DNA of 64,000 nt from Mycolicibacterium sp. TUM20985 (GCF_030295745.1 NZ_AP027291.1:5146001-5210000); one strand, 5' to 3'; shown: positions 15,448-24,176, counted from the first letter of the stretch. Notes: generated by a model from the sequence alone, not told the origin. Numbers and translations: made by a program.

Positions 15448-16200
15448 ATGACGTCACAGCAATCCCCACGACGCGTCGCCGTGGTCACCGGCGCCAGCTC
15501 TGGCATCGGTGAAGCTACGGCGAGAACGCTTGCCGGACTTGGCTTCTCCGTCGTGTGCGTGGGTCGCCGCGCCGAGCGCATCGAGGTCATTGCCGAGGAG
15601 ATCGGGGGCACGGCCGTCGTGGCGGACGTCACCATCGGCGAGCACGTCGACGCGTTGGCGGCGGGGTTGGACCGCGTCGACGTGCTGGTGAACAACGCCG
15701 GCGGCGCCAAGGGCGTGCAATCGGTCGCCGAGGCCGACCTCGACGACTGGCGCTGGATGTGGGAGACGAACGTGATGGGCACCCTCCGCGTCACCCGCGC
15801 CCTTCTACCGAAACTGATCGACTCCGGGGACGGGCTGATCGTCACGGTGACCTCGATCGCCGCGTTCGAGATCTACGACGGCGGTGCCGGCTACACCTCG
15901 GCGAAGCACGCGCAGGCCGCGATGCATCAGACGTTGCGTGGCGAGCTGTTGGGAAAGCCGGTGCGGCTCACCGAGATTGCGCCAGGAATGGTCGACACCG
16001 AATTCTCCCTCGTCCGGTTCGGCGGCGACCAGGCCCGTGCCGATGCGGTGTATCGCGGGATGACGCCACTGGTGGCTGCCGACGTCGCCGAGGTGATCGG
16101 CTTCGCCGCCTCGCGACCGTCGCACGTCAACCTGGATCAAGTCATCATCCGGCCGCGTGATCAGGCCACGGCCACGCGGAAGTTCACCCGCCCGGAGTGA
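15448..16200 (+). CDS. Short-chain dehydrogenase/reductase (Rv0484c-like)
   Basis: A 250-residue classical SDR: nucleotide motif VVTGASSGIGEATA, NNAGG after strand 4, and the catalytic Ser (TSIAAFEI) with YTSAKHA supplying Tyr and Lys. It is likely an NAD(P)-dependent oxidoreductase acting on an alcohol or ketone; the substrate is unknown. A TAAAGT box ends seven bases before the ATG with no ribosome site, so the mRNA is probably leaderless, and the box lies within a palindrome. The gene is divergent from the ROK regulator and overlaps the convergent L,D-transpeptidase gene by 17 bases. Confidence 0.93.
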   Translation: MTSQQSPRRVAVVTGASSGIGEATARTLAGLGFSVVCVGRRAERIEVIAEEIGGTAVVADVTIGEHVDALAAGLDRVDVLVNNAGGAKGVQSVAEADLDDWRWMWETNVMGTLRVTRALLPKLIDSGDGLIVTVTSIAAFEIYDGGAGYTSAKHAQAAMHQTLRGELLGKPVRLTEIAPGMVDTEFSLVRFGGDQARADAVYRGMTPLVAADVAEVIGFAASRPSHVNLDQVIIRPRDQATATRKFTRPE

Positions 16201-17473
16201 CCGCCGACGGGGTCGTGGTCGGCGTCCCCGACAGCGTCGGCGCGTCGGTGGGCGTGGCGGGGGCGCTGGTCGGGATGTTCGACGGCGGTTGTTGCGCCGA
16301 CAACGCTGACATCGAAGTCCACTCGTCCCACGCGATGGCCCAGTCCCAGATGTCGCCGTCGGCGTAGGACAGGTCGATCGACGTGCCGGTCACCTCGACC
16401 GGATCGCCGTAGATCGCCGTGGTGAAGTACTGCTCGGCGTCCGACGTGGACAGGTTGATGCAGCCGTTGGTGACGTTGGTGTTGCCCTGGGCGCCGGCAC
16501 TGTTGGGGTTGGCATGGATGAACTCGCCGTTGTTGGAGATCCGCACGGCCCAGCGCTCGTGCACGTTGGCGTAGCCGGCGGCCGGATTGGACATGTAGAA
16601 GTCCTCGTACTTCTCGCTGACCACATGGATGCCGCTACGAGTGACGTTGCGTGGCAGGTCCCCCTCGCCATAACTGCACGGCAGGGTCATGATCACGCCT
16701 GCGTCGGTGAGCACCTCGATCTGGTGCGATGACGCCTCGGCCTTGACCACCTGGAAACGTCCGATCTCGAAGTCGAGCGTCGAATCCTGCGCCCCGAAGG
16801 CTCCGTCACCGAAGGGAACGCCGTACAGGTTGGCCGCGACGTGGACCTTGGTGCCCGGGGGGTAGTAGTCGCGGGTACGCCAGTGCAACCGCGAGCCGCC
16901 GACCTCGTCGGGCAACCAGGCCCAACTGCCCTCGACCGGCGGGGTGGTGGTCACGACCACGGCCCGTTCGACCGCTGCCTTCGCGTCGTCGGGGATGGAG
17001 GCGTCGAACTGCATGATGACGGGCGCCGCGACGCCGACCACCTGACCGTCGGCCAGCTGGAACTGACCGTTGACCTGGGTCTGCGGCGCTACCGTCGAGA
17101 AGGACGCGGTCAGCTTGGTCGCCTTGCCGTCGCGTCCCACCGCCGACCCGCTCCAGGTGTACTCCAGGCCGTAGCCGAGTGGTTCGGTCACGGTGAACGC
17201 GGTGCGGTCCGGGTTCATCCGGCCTACGACGGGCGCCCCCTCGGGATTGATCAACGCCACGCGTTGTAGCCAGCCGTTGCTGACCTCGATGCCGACGGGC
17301 TCGGTGGGGACGACGTTCGTGGCATTGGCCGCCGGCTCGTAGGCGATCTCCGCCGTGGCGGGCGCCTCCGTGGCATCGGGTTCGGTGACCGAGGATCTCC
17401 CGCTACACGCCGCGAGCACACCGGAGGCGCCCACGGCAAAGGCGGTCAGCGCCTGGCGGCGATTGATGGTCAC
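16184..17473 (-). CDS. lprQ: L,D-transpeptidase lipoprotein (LprQ / LdtMt5-like)
   Basis: A 429-residue cell-wall enzyme making 3-3 peptide cross-links in peptidoglycan. The N-terminus has a signal with lipobox VLAAC (Cys23). Two Ig-like domains (about residues 60-250) precede the YkuD catalytic domain, whose motif is present with His320 (FIHANPNS) and Cys338 in TNVTNGCINLS. The proline/threonine-rich tail after residue 390 is low complexity. It matches the LdtMt5 class, which differs from LdtMt2 in its catalytic surroundings. murB lies 15 bases upstream in the same direction, forming a peptidoglycan pair; the 3' end overlaps the convergent SDR gene. Confidence 0.94.
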   Translation of the reverse strand: MTINRRQALTAFAVGASGVLAACSGRSSVTEPDATEAPATAEIAYEPAANATNVVPTEPVGIEVSNGWLQRVALINPEGAPVVGRMNPDRTAFTVTEPLGYGLEYTWSGSAVGRDGKATKLTASFSTVAPQTQVNGQFQLADGQVVGVAAPVIMQFDASIPDDAKAAVERAVVVTTTPPVEGSWAWLPDEVGGSRLHWRTRDYYPPGTKVHVAANLYGVPFGDGAFGAQDSTLDFEIGRFQVVKAEASSHQIEVLTDAGVIMTLPCSYGEGDLPRNVTRSGIHVVSEKYEDFYMSNPAAGYANVHERWAVRISNNGEFIHANPNSAGAQGNTNVTNGCINLSTSDAEQYFTTAIYGDPVEVTGTSIDLSYADGDIWDWAIAWDEWTSMSALSAQQPPSNIPTSAPATPTDAPTLSGTPTTTPSAVTPGG

Positions 17474-17488
17474 GTCTACACACGGTAC

Positions 17489-18553
17489 CTAGAGTGCGCA
17501 GCCAACCAGAATCGGTTCGGGTGTGAGCTCTATCCCGAAGGTGCGCCGGACCCCGTCGCGAACCGTCCTGGCCAGCGACAACAGGTCCTCGGCGGTAGCC
17601 GAGCCGCGGTTGGTCAGCGCCAACGCATGCTTCGTCGATAGGCGCGCGGCCGCGCCATCGCCCGGATAGCCCCGACCGAACCCGGCGTGCTCGACCAGCC
17701 AACCGGCGGCCAACTTGACGCCCTCGGGCGCCGGGTAGTTCGGCACGGGGCCCTCGACGTCCGCCCGCAGCCGCTCGAACTCCGCCGCGGAGACCACCGG
17801 GTTGGTGAAGAACGAGCCCACGCTCCAGGTATCGGGGTCACCCTCGGCAAGGACCATGCCCTTGCGGGTCCGCAGCGCCAGCACCGCCTCACGGACGCGG
17901 GTCGGCTCCGCCTGCGATCCGGGTTCGACGCCGAGGGCCCTCGCCAGCTCGCCATACCGGATCGGCGCGCTGCGGTCGCTGGGATCCAGAGCGAACTCCA
18001 CCTCCAGCACCACCGCGCGTGACGAGTTCTTCAACACGCTGGTGCGATAGCCGAAGCCCAGCTCGTCGGGCGCCACCCAGCGCACCTCGCCGGTGCGACG
18101 GTCCAGCAGGCGTACGCGCTTGATGACGTCGGCCACCTCGACGCCGTAGGCGCCGACGTTCTGGACGGGCGTGGCGCCCGTCGAACCCGGGATTCCCGAC
18201 AGGCACTCCAGCCCGCCGAGCCCGTACGCCAACGACGTGACGACCACGTCGTCCCACGATGCGCCAGCCTCGGCGCGGACGACGTCATCGGACACGGTGA
18301 TCTCGGTGTTGGCGACGCGCACGACGGTCAGATCATGGAGGTCGTCGGCGATCACCACGTTCGACCCCCCGCCCAGGATCAGCGTGCGTTCGGCGGGATC
18401 GTCGGCGGGCAGCTCGCGCAGCACGTCGACCACTTTCTCGGTGGTGTCGCACGTGACGAATCGACGGGAGACGGGTCCGATCCGCAACGTGGTCAGCGGG
18501 GACAGCGGCACGGACACTTCGACCGCAACGCCCCCGATCTCCGAACTGGCCAC
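17489..18553 (-). CDS. murB: UDP-N-acetylenolpyruvoylglucosamine reductase MurB
   Basis: A 354-residue flavoenzyme that reduces the enolpyruvyl ether to UDP-MurNAc in the cytoplasm. The FAD-binding part contains LILGGGSNVVIAD and LSGIPGSTGATPVQNVGAYG. The catalytic Ser sits in SVGSFFTNPV and the Arg in GFGYRTSVLK. The GTG at 18553 is preceded by a TACCGT box eight bases upstream, consistent with a near-leaderless mRNA. The gap to the divergent DUF2505 gene is only 26 bases, so both promoters overlap. It is transcribed with the L,D-transpeptidase gene. Confidence 0.97.
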   Translation of the reverse strand: MASSEIGGVAVEVSVPLSPLTTLRIGPVSRRFVTCDTTEKVVDVLRELPADDPAERTLILGGGSNVVIADDLHDLTVVRVANTEITVSDDVVRAEAGASWDDVVVTSLAYGLGGLECLSGIPGSTGATPVQNVGAYGVEVADVIKRVRLLDRRTGEVRWVAPDELGFGYRTSVLKNSSRAVVLEVEFALDPSDRSAPIRYGELARALGVEPGSQAEPTRVREAVLALRTRKGMVLAEGDPDTWSVGSFFTNPVVSAAEFERLRADVEGPVPNYPAPEGVKLAAGWLVEHAGFGRGYPGDGAAARLSTKHALALTNRGSATAEDLLSLARTVRDGVRRTFGIELTPEPILVGCAL

Positions 18554-18579
18554 GGGCGATAACGGTAGCGTGAACGGCT

Positions 18580-19086
18580 ATGCCGCGTTCCTTCGACATG
18601 GCGACCGAGTACGACGGCAGCGTCGAGCAGATCCTCCGAGCCTTCGCTGACGAACGGTATTGGCTCGAACGGCTGACCCAGTCCGGCGCCGACGAGACGA
18701 CGTTGGACTCGATCGTCGCCGACGCCGTAGGCGGGGTCGATGTCATCACCACCCAGACGCTGCTGGCCGAGCGGCTTCCCGGCGTCGTCACCCAATTCCA
18801 TCGTGGTGACTTGAGTTTCGTGCGCGAGGAGACGTGGGTCCCGGCCGGGAACGGACGCGCCACCGCCGTGGTGAAGGGTTCCATTCCCGGTGCGCCGGCG
18901 AAACTTTCCGGCACTGCGATGCTGTCGTCTGCAGGCCGCGGAGCCCGGCTCGAGTTCACGGCCACCGTCGAGGTCCGCATCCCGTTGGTCGGCGGCAAGG
19001 TGGAGAGCTTCGTCGGTACTCAACTGCTCGAACTGCTGACGGCCGAACAGAACTTCACCACGGCGTGGATCAGGGAGAACGCCTGA
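18580..19086 (+). CDS. DUF2505 protein (Rv0481c-like, START/polyketide-cyclase-like fold)
   Basis: A 168-residue protein of the actinobacterial DUF2505 family. Characteristic parts are PRSFDMATEYDGSVEQILRA near the start and VEVRIPLVGGKVESFVGTQL near the C-terminus, the latter giving the long helix that closes a START-like cavity. Such a fold would bind a hydrophobic ligand, but no ligand or activity is known. No signal peptide or membrane helix is seen. A TAGCGT box lies eight bases upstream of the ATG. It heads a run of plus-strand genes (methyltransferase, nitrilase, DUF2993). Confidence 0.9.
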   Translation: MPRSFDMATEYDGSVEQILRAFADERYWLERLTQSGADETTLDSIVADAVGGVDVITTQTLLAERLPGVVTQFHRGDLSFVREETWVPAGNGRATAVVKGSIPGAPAKLSGTAMLSSAGRGARLEFTATVEVRIPLVGGKVESFVGTQLLELLTAEQNFTTAWIRENA

Positions 19087-19108
19087 GCCACCGGTAAACT
19101 CCCTGGCC

Positions 19109-19900
19109 ATGGCGCCAGTGGGGCAGCTGACGCGCGGCACGACCGGTTACAACCGGTTGCGGCGCAGCGACCGCTGGTTGGTGCATGCCCCCCGGGTGCG
19201 GGCGGCGCTGCTCTCAGCCGCCGAGCCGCTGGTCGTCGATCTGGGCTACGGCGCTCTCCCCGTCACCACGCTGGAACTGGCGGCGCGGCTGCGCGCCGTG
19301 CGACCCGACGTGCGGGTCGTCGGCCTGGAGATCCATCCCGAGCGCGTGCGCGCGGCCCGCGCAGCCGTGGACCAGTCCCGGCCCGAGGCCGTCGAATTCG
19401 GGCTCGGCGGGTTCGAACTGGCTGGGCTGCAACCACTTCTGGTGCGAGCGTTCAACGTGCTCCGCCAATATCACGTCGACGACGTGGCAGACGCGTGGAC
19501 ACGGATGAGGGCGCGGCTGGCACCCGGCGGGCTCATCGTCGACGGCACCTGCGACGAGCTGGGCCGGCGCTGCTGCTGGGTGCTGCTGGACGCCACGGGG
19601 CCGGTGAGCCTGACCCTGGCCTGCGACCCGTTCGCGATCGAGACGCCGTCGGATCTCGCCGAGCGGCTGCCCAAGGTGCTGATTCACCACAACGTGCCGG
19701 GACAACCGATCCACAGCCTGCTGACCGCCGCCGACCGGGCCTGGGCGGCGTCCGCCGGGCACGGGGTGTTCGGACCGCGGGTCCGCTGGCGGGCGATGCT
19801 GGAGGCGCTGGCCGCCGACGGGTACCCCGTCGAGCCGCCGCGCCGCCGCCTCCGCGACGGCGTCCTGTCCGTTCCGTGGTCGGCGGTCGCCCCGCACTAG
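19109..19900 (+). CDS. SAM-dependent methyltransferase-like protein
   Basis: The 263-residue protein has a class I methyltransferase core: motif I LVVDLGYGALPVTTLELA, the acidic residue at the end of strand 2 (VVGLEIHPERVRAARA), and LAPGGLIVDGTCDE as motif III. Between them the sequence FNVLRQYHVDDVADAW replaces the usual motif II region. The C-terminal 90 residues are basic and not recognised. The substrate is unknown. The ATG follows a TAAACT box by eight bases. It sits 22 bases after the DUF2505 gene and nine before the nitrilase gene. Confidence 0.8.
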   Translation: MAPVGQLTRGTTGYNRLRRSDRWLVHAPRVRAALLSAAEPLVVDLGYGALPVTTLELAARLRAVRPDVRVVGLEIHPERVRAARAAVDQSRPEAVEFGLGGFELAGLQPLLVRAFNVLRQYHVDDVADAWTRMRARLAPGGLIVDGTCDELGRRCCWVLLDATGPVSLTLACDPFAIETPSDLAERLPKVLIHHNVPGQPIHSLLTAADRAWAASAGHGVFGPRVRWRAMLEALAADGYPVEPPRRRLRDGVLSVPWSAVAPH

Positions 19901-19909
19901 GCTGGTCCA

Positions 19910-20728
19910 ATGCGGATTGCCCTAGCGCAGATCCAGAGCGGCACCGACCCCTCGGCCAATCTCGGCCTCGTCGAGGAGTACACCCGGCGCGCGGCGGAGG
20001 CAGGCGCCACGATGGTGTTGTTCCCCGAGGCCACGATGTGCCGGTTCGGGGTGCCGCTGAAACCGGTCGCCGAACCGCTCGATGGTCCGTGGGCGTCGGG
20101 GGTGCGGGCGATCGCCGAGGCGGCCGGCATCGTCGTCGTGGCGGGCATGTTCTGCCCCAGTGGCGACGGTCGCGTCACCAACACCCTGGTCGCCGCGGGC
20201 CGGGGCATCGATGCGCACTACCACAAGATCCATCTCTACGACGCCTTCGGTTTTACTGAATCACGCACCGTCGCACCGGGTTCGGAGCCGACGATGATCA
20301 ACGTCGACGGTATCGACGTCGGCTTGACCACCTGCTACGACATCCGGTTCCCCGAACTCTTCGTCGATCTCGCCCAGCGCGGCGCCCGCATCATCACCGT
20401 GCACGCCTCGTGGGGGTCCGGACCGGGCAAGCTCGAGCAGTGGACGCTGCTGGCCCGGGCTCGCGCGCTCGACGCCACCAGCATCGTCGCTGCCGTCGGC
20501 CAGGCCCATCCGAGTGACGACGAGGTCGCCGCCGTCGGCCCGACCGGTATCGGCGGCAGCCTGGTGTGCTCCCCCACCGGAGATCCCCTCGCCGTCGCCG
20601 GAGCCGATCCGCAGCTTTTGGTGCTCGACGTCGACCTCGATACCGTCGACGAGGCTCGCAAGGCCATCGCCGTGCTCCGCAACCGCACCGGGTTCGCTCA
20701 GTCCGGTAGGGCACAATCGCAGGCGTGA
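19910..20728 (+). CDS. Carbon-nitrogen hydrolase (nitrilase superfamily, Rv0480c-like)
   Basis: A 272-residue nitrilase-superfamily amidase with the complete Glu-Lys-Cys triad: Glu40 in FPEATM, Lys106 in YHKIHLYDAFG and Cys142 in TTCYDIRFPEL. This arrangement fits the omega-amidase / Nit1-like group, which hydrolyses small amides such as deaminated glutathione, though mycobacterial substrates are not established. A TAGGCT box formed by the previous stop codon lies six bases before the ATG, so the transcript can be leaderless. Its stop overlaps the next start (GTGA). Confidence 0.93.
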   Translation: MRIALAQIQSGTDPSANLGLVEEYTRRAAEAGATMVLFPEATMCRFGVPLKPVAEPLDGPWASGVRAIAEAAGIVVVAGMFCPSGDGRVTNTLVAAGRGIDAHYHKIHLYDAFGFTESRTVAPGSEPTMINVDGIDVGLTTCYDIRFPELFVDLAQRGARIITVHASWGSGPGKLEQWTLLARARALDATSIVAAVGQAHPSDDEVAAVGPTGIGGSLVCSPTGDPLAVAGADPQLLVLDVDLDTVDEARKAIAVLRNRTGFAQSGRAQSQA

Positions 20729-21651
20729 CCGACCCCTCCGATCCCTGGGCCCGCCAAGGCCAACAGCCCCCTCAGCCGTACCAGCCCCAGCCGGGATACC
20801 CGGCCGGACCGCAGTACGCGGGGCCGCCACCGCAGGGATATCCGCCGCAGGGGCCGCCTCCGACCGGGGCGTCCGGCGAGCCGACGGCGCCGACGGAGCC
20901 GACCGAGGGCAGGCTCAAGCGCCTGGTCCGCGATCCGCTGTCGATCGTGTTGATCTTCGTGATCGTGCTCGCTCTCGGTGCGGCCGGCCTGATCGGCGGC
21001 GAGATCTACGCCCGCAACCGCGCGGCCTCGGTCGTAGAAGGCACCCTGAAGTGCGTCCTCCAGGACGACGTCACCGTGTCCTTCGGTGCGCTCCCGCCGT
21101 TCTTGTGGCAGCACGCGACGAAGCACTACGAGAACATCACGATCACGTCCGCGGGAAATCAGATCCGCGACCTGAAGGGCATGAAGGCCGACATCCAGCT
21201 CGATGACGTTCGCCCGGCGAGCGACCCCAGCTCGCAGGGCACCCTCGGGTCGATCAACGTCACGGCCACCTGGTCGACCGACGGCATGAAGCAAACCGTT
21301 CAGAACGCCATTCCCTTGCTCGGCGGCCTCGTCAGCGGCGTCACCACGAACGCCGCAGACGGCACCGTCGACATCCAGGGCCCGCTTGGCAGCATCGTCG
21401 CCAAACCGCAGATCGTCGACAATGAACTGTCGCTTCAGGTCCAACAGTTGACCGGCTTGGGCTTCACGCTTCCGCGGGAGGCCGTGCAACCGGCGCTCGA
21501 CGCGGTCAGCTCGCAGCTGACCAAGAACTCACCCCTGGCGCTGCAGGTGGACGGTGTCGAGGTCACGGACACCGGGGTGATCACCACGCTCTCGGCGCAG
21601 AACGCGACGATCCCGGGCGGCGACGAGCAGCCCTGCGTCACCGGCCTTTAG
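20725..21651 (+). CDS. DUF2993 (LmeA-like) membrane-anchored protein, Rv0479c-like
   Basis: The 308-residue product has a Pro/Gln/Tyr-rich cytoplasmic head (about 70 residues, PQPYQPQPGYP and similar), one membrane helix (SIVLIFVIVLALGAAGLIGG), and a secreted DUF2993 domain. DUF2993 proteins fold like lipid-binding BPI/SMP proteins; LmeA, a relative, aids lipomannan elongation in M. smegmatis. It may therefore bind an envelope lipid. The GTG at 20725 overlaps the nitrilase stop. Its 3' end overlaps the convergent deoC stop by four bases. Confidence 0.88.
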   Translation: MTDPSDPWARQGQQPPQPYQPQPGYPAGPQYAGPPPQGYPPQGPPPTGASGEPTAPTEPTEGRLKRLVRDPLSIVLIFVIVLALGAAGLIGGEIYARNRAASVVEGTLKCVLQDDVTVSFGALPPFLWQHATKHYENITITSAGNQIRDLKGMKADIQLDDVRPASDPSSQGTLGSINVTATWSTDGMKQTVQNAIPLLGGLVSGVTTNAADGTVDIQGPLGSIVAKPQIVDNELSLQVQQLTGLGFTLPREAVQPALDAVSSQLTKNSPLALQVDGVEVTDTGVITTLSAQNATIPGGDEQPCVTGL

Positions 21652-22331
21652 GTAAGCGCGCCCAGCCCGTCCAGCACGGCGCGCGTCCCAGACAGACCCA
21701 ACCGGGTGGCACCCGCGTCGAGCATCGCGACGGCGTCGGCGGCGGTGCGGATACCGCCGCTGGCCTTCACCGCCAGGCGGGGGCCGACGGTGGCGACCAT
21801 GATCTCGACCGCGCGAACGGACGCACCGCCCGCGGGGTGGAAGCCGGTCGAGGTCTTGACGAACTCGGCGCCGGCGTCGGCCGCCGCCCGGCAGACGTCG
21901 ATCAACGTCTGCTCGTCGGCAAGGTCCAGCAGAGCCGCCGACTCCACGATGACCTTCAGCACAGCCCCGGGAACGGCTGCACGGACCGTACCGATGTCGG
22001 CCAGAACGGCGTCGACGTCGCCACCAACGGCCGCACCGACGTCGATCACCATGTCGACCTCGGTGGCCCCGGCCGCGACGGCGAGCGCGGCCTCCTGCGC
22101 CTTGATCTCCGAAAAGTGCTTGCCAGAAGGGAATCCGGTCACGGTCGCGATCGCGACGCCGGAAGATCCCGCCCGCACGGCCGCCGGCACCATCGACGGC
22201 GAGACGCACACCGCGTAGGCGCCGAGAGCGGTGGCCTCCGCCATCAGCAGCGCCACGTCGGCGTCGGTGGCCTCCGGTTTGAGAAGGGTGTGGTCGACCA
22301 TCTTCGCCACGGCATCCCTCGACCAGACCAT
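21648..22331 (-). CDS. deoC: Deoxyribose-phosphate aldolase
   Basis: The 227-residue class I aldolase splits 2-deoxyribose-5-phosphate into glyceraldehyde-3-phosphate and acetaldehyde. The motifs are complete: DHTLLKPEAT at the N-terminus, TEVDMVIDVGA, LKVIVE with the proton-relay Lys, FVKTSTGF, and the Schiff-base Lys in LAVKASGGIRT. The ATG at 22331 overlaps the stop of the upstream DUF2599 gene by one base (TGATG), implying coupled translation. An open frame extends farther upstream but only through that gene. Confidence 0.96.
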   Translation of the reverse strand: MVWSRDAVAKMVDHTLLKPEATDADVALLMAEATALGAYAVCVSPSMVPAAVRAGSSGVAIATVTGFPSGKHFSEIKAQEAALAVAAGATEVDMVIDVGAAVGGDVDAVLADIGTVRAAVPGAVLKVIVESAALLDLADEQTLIDVCRAAADAGAEFVKTSTGFHPAGGASVRAVEIMVATVGPRLAVKASGGIRTAADAVAMLDAGATRLGLSGTRAVLDGLGALT

Positions 22332-22750
22332 CAGAACGGTTCCTCGCTTCCGCCGGGATTGCATCCCGTCACCAGCATCGTGTCGGCGTCCACCACGGGT
22401 CGCCACGGTTCGAGGTTCCAGCTGGTCTTGCCCGGCCTCGCGAACTCGGCGTACGTCCAGTGACACATGAATTGTTCGCGCAGACCGGGGATGTCGGCGT
22501 CGGGCGCCAGTGTGAGCACCTCCGTCCACGCCTCCTGCCCCTGCGCGGTGTTGTGTACGGTTCCGGCGGCTACGCGACCCGCGGGGGTCGGATAGACGCG
22601 CAGGCTCGACATGTCACCCCAGTGGGCCCACTCGGTGTGATCGACGTAGGGCGGACCTGACGGGTCGGCCGCTGCGACGGGCGCCCCGCCCACCGCGGTC
22701 GCGGAGGCGACGAGTAGCGCCGCCGTCATGGCGGTGAGGAGGTTACGCAT
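22331..22750 (-). CDS. Secreted DUF2599 protein (Rv0477-like)
   Basis: A 139-residue exported protein. The N-terminus MRNLLTAMTAALLVASATAVGGAPVAAADP, split here by its hydrophobic core, is a Sec signal peptide with likely cleavage after AAA. The mature part has three conserved features: DHTEWAHWGDMSSLRVYPT, the single Cys in QFMCHWTYAEFARPGKTSWNLEPWRP, and the tail TGCNPGGSEEP with a second Cys that could form a disulphide. The function is unknown. It is co-transcribed with the DUF2516 gene four bases upstream and with deoC. Confidence 0.88.
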   Translation of the reverse strand: MRNLLTAMTAALLVASATAVGGAPVAAADPSGPPYVDHTEWAHWGDMSSLRVYPTPAGRVAAGTVHNTAQGQEAWTEVLTLAPDADIPGLREQFMCHWTYAEFARPGKTSWNLEPWRPVVDADTMLVTGCNPGGSEEPF

Positions 22751-22754
22751 CCGT

Positions 22755-23036
22755 CTAACGCGACTTTCCTTGCACCTCAAGGATCTTCGGCCGGACGTCG
22801 ACGAGGTAGATGCCGACCGCACATGCGGCGATGGCCGATCCGACCGGCGGCGGAAGGAAGACGCCCACCAGGCCCGTGCCGCCGAGGATCGCGAGCCAGA
22901 TGGGCTTGCTCAGCTTCCCGGCCGCGGGGTAGGCGTCGGTGCGCTGGATCGCGGCGTGGACGAAGGCGTACAGCCCGACAAGCAGAACGCCCACCTGAAT
23001 GGCGAAGAGGACGTAACTCGCCAGGTCCTGAAGCAT
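22755..23036 (-). CDS. DUF2516 small membrane protein (Rv0476-like)
   Basis: A 93-residue protein with two or three membrane helices (YVLFAIQVGVLLVGLYAFVHAAI, LAILGGTGLVGVFLP, AIAACAVGIYLVDV) and the conserved C-terminus VDVRPKILEVQGKSR. The ATG at 23036 has GGAGCGTG upstream; a GTG three bases earlier is an alternative. The function is unknown. Its position after hbhA and before the DUF2599 gene is conserved in mycobacteria. Confidence 0.88.
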   Translation of the reverse strand: MLQDLASYVLFAIQVGVLLVGLYAFVHAAIQRTDAYPAAGKLSKPIWLAILGGTGLVGVFLPPPVGSAIAACAVGIYLVDVRPKILEVQGKSR

Positions 23037-23102
23037 CACGCTCCAAGCCTAGGCGGGTTACGTCCCCTCAGTCGACTTCGCCTTGCGGCGGGGCCGGTCT
23101 CG

Positions 23103-23726
23103 TTACTTCTGCGTCACCTTCTTGGCGGGCGCCTTCTTGGCCGGAGCCTTCTTGGCGGGCGCCTTCTTGGCCGGGGTCGTCTTGATGGGAGCCTTCTTGG
23201 CGGCCCGCTGCACCGGGGTGGCAGCCTGGGCAGCCTTGCTCGGCAGCTCGACACCGACCAGCTTGGCGGCACGCTCACCGACGGCGCGGGTCTGCGAAGC
23301 CACGGAGCCCAGGGCGTCCTGGGTCAGCTCGACGGCCTGATCGGTCACGGTCTCGACGCGGTTGGCGGCGTCTTCGATCGCGGGCTGGCTGCGGAGGCGG
23401 GTAAGCGCTTCCTCGCCGCGCTCGACGAGCTTGTTGTACTGGGCATTGGCGGCCTCGGCGTAGCCTTCGGCGGCCTTGCGCAGCTCGTCGGAGCTGAGCT
23501 TCTCGCGCAGCTCGGTGACCTGCGTGGGCAGGTCTTCCTGCAGCTTGTTCAGCTTGGCGCGACGCTCGTCGACGCGGGCGCTGGCGTCGGTGCGGGCCTC
23601 TTCGGCACGCTCGCGCAGGCTGGCGACGATCTCGTTGACGGTGGCGAGCGCCAGATCGGCGGCGCCGACGGCAGCGAGCAACGGTGCCTTCAGGTCTTCA
23701 ACGGTGGGCTGGTTCTTCTCGGCCAT
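23103..23726 (-). CDS. hbhA: Heparin-binding haemagglutinin HbhA
   Basis: A 207-residue surface-associated protein that binds heparan sulphate through a methylated lysine-rich tail and is linked to intracytosolic lipid inclusions. The N-terminal segment VEDLKAPLLAAVGAADLALATV is followed by a long coiled coil (about residues 25-160, RERAEEARTDASARVDERRA and similar), then VASQTRAVGERAAKLVGVELP. The tail is made of KKAPA repeats ending AKKVTQK, shorter than in M. tuberculosis. The ATG at 23726 has AGGGAATGAAG upstream; an in-frame ATG at 23735 is less likely. No signal peptide is visible, as in known HbhA proteins. Confidence 0.95.
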   Translation of the reverse strand: MAEKNQPTVEDLKAPLLAAVGAADLALATVNEIVASLRERAEEARTDASARVDERRAKLNKLQEDLPTQVTELREKLSSDELRKAAEGYAEAANAQYNKLVERGEEALTRLRSQPAIEDAANRVETVTDQAVELTQDALGSVASQTRAVGERAAKLVGVELPSKAAQAATPVQRAAKKAPIKTTPAKKAPAKKAPAKKAPAKKVTQK

Positions 23727-23786
23727 GATCTTCATTCCCTTCGTAAAACGGTTCGGTTGGCTATTCAGCAGTGGTTCGGATGTCAG

Positions 23787-24176
23787 TCAGTTGGCTGGCT
23801 CCTCATCCATCGCCTCGTTCTGCTCTCGGAACGAGGTGTAGATGTCGAGCAGCACCTGCTTCTGCCGCTCGGTGATCGCGCTGTCCATGACGATGGCGTC
23901 GCGGACCTCGCTCGGCTCGCTGGGTTCGAGAAGTCCCGCTCTGACGTAGAGCACGTCCGCGGACACCCTGAGCGCCTTGGCAATCTGGTTGAGCACCTCG
24001 GCGGACGGCTTCCGCAATCCCCTCTCGATCTGGCTGAGGTAGGGGTTGCTGACGCCGGCCTTCTCGGCCAACTGCCGCACCGAAACCTGCGCGGCTTCGC
24101 GCTGGCTACGGATGAAGCCTCCGATGTCCTGCGCAGCGGTGGACACGACGGCCGCGAGTTTTTCGTCTTGCGTCAT
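23787..24176 (-). CDS. Cro/CI-type helix-turn-helix regulator (Rv0474-like)
   Basis: A 129-residue DNA-binding protein. The HTH covers about residues 28-75: REAAQVSVRQLAEKAGVSNP, followed by YLSQIERGLRKPS, which is the recognition helix and anchor. The C-terminal 45 residues (SEVRDAIVMDSAITERQKQVLLDIY, read in two parts) are acidic and helical. A GAGGAGG ribosome site precedes the ATG. It is transcribed toward hbhA with a 60-base gap and has its own promoter with an inverted repeat around the -35 box, suggesting autoregulation. In M. tuberculosis the same pairing with hbhA exists. Confidence 0.92.
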   Translation of the reverse strand: MTQDEKLAAVVSTAAQDIGGFIRSQREAAQVSVRQLAEKAGVSNPYLSQIERGLRKPSAEVLNQIAKALRVSADVLYVRAGLLEPSEPSEVRDAIVMDSAITERQKQVLLDIYTSFREQNEAMDEEPAN

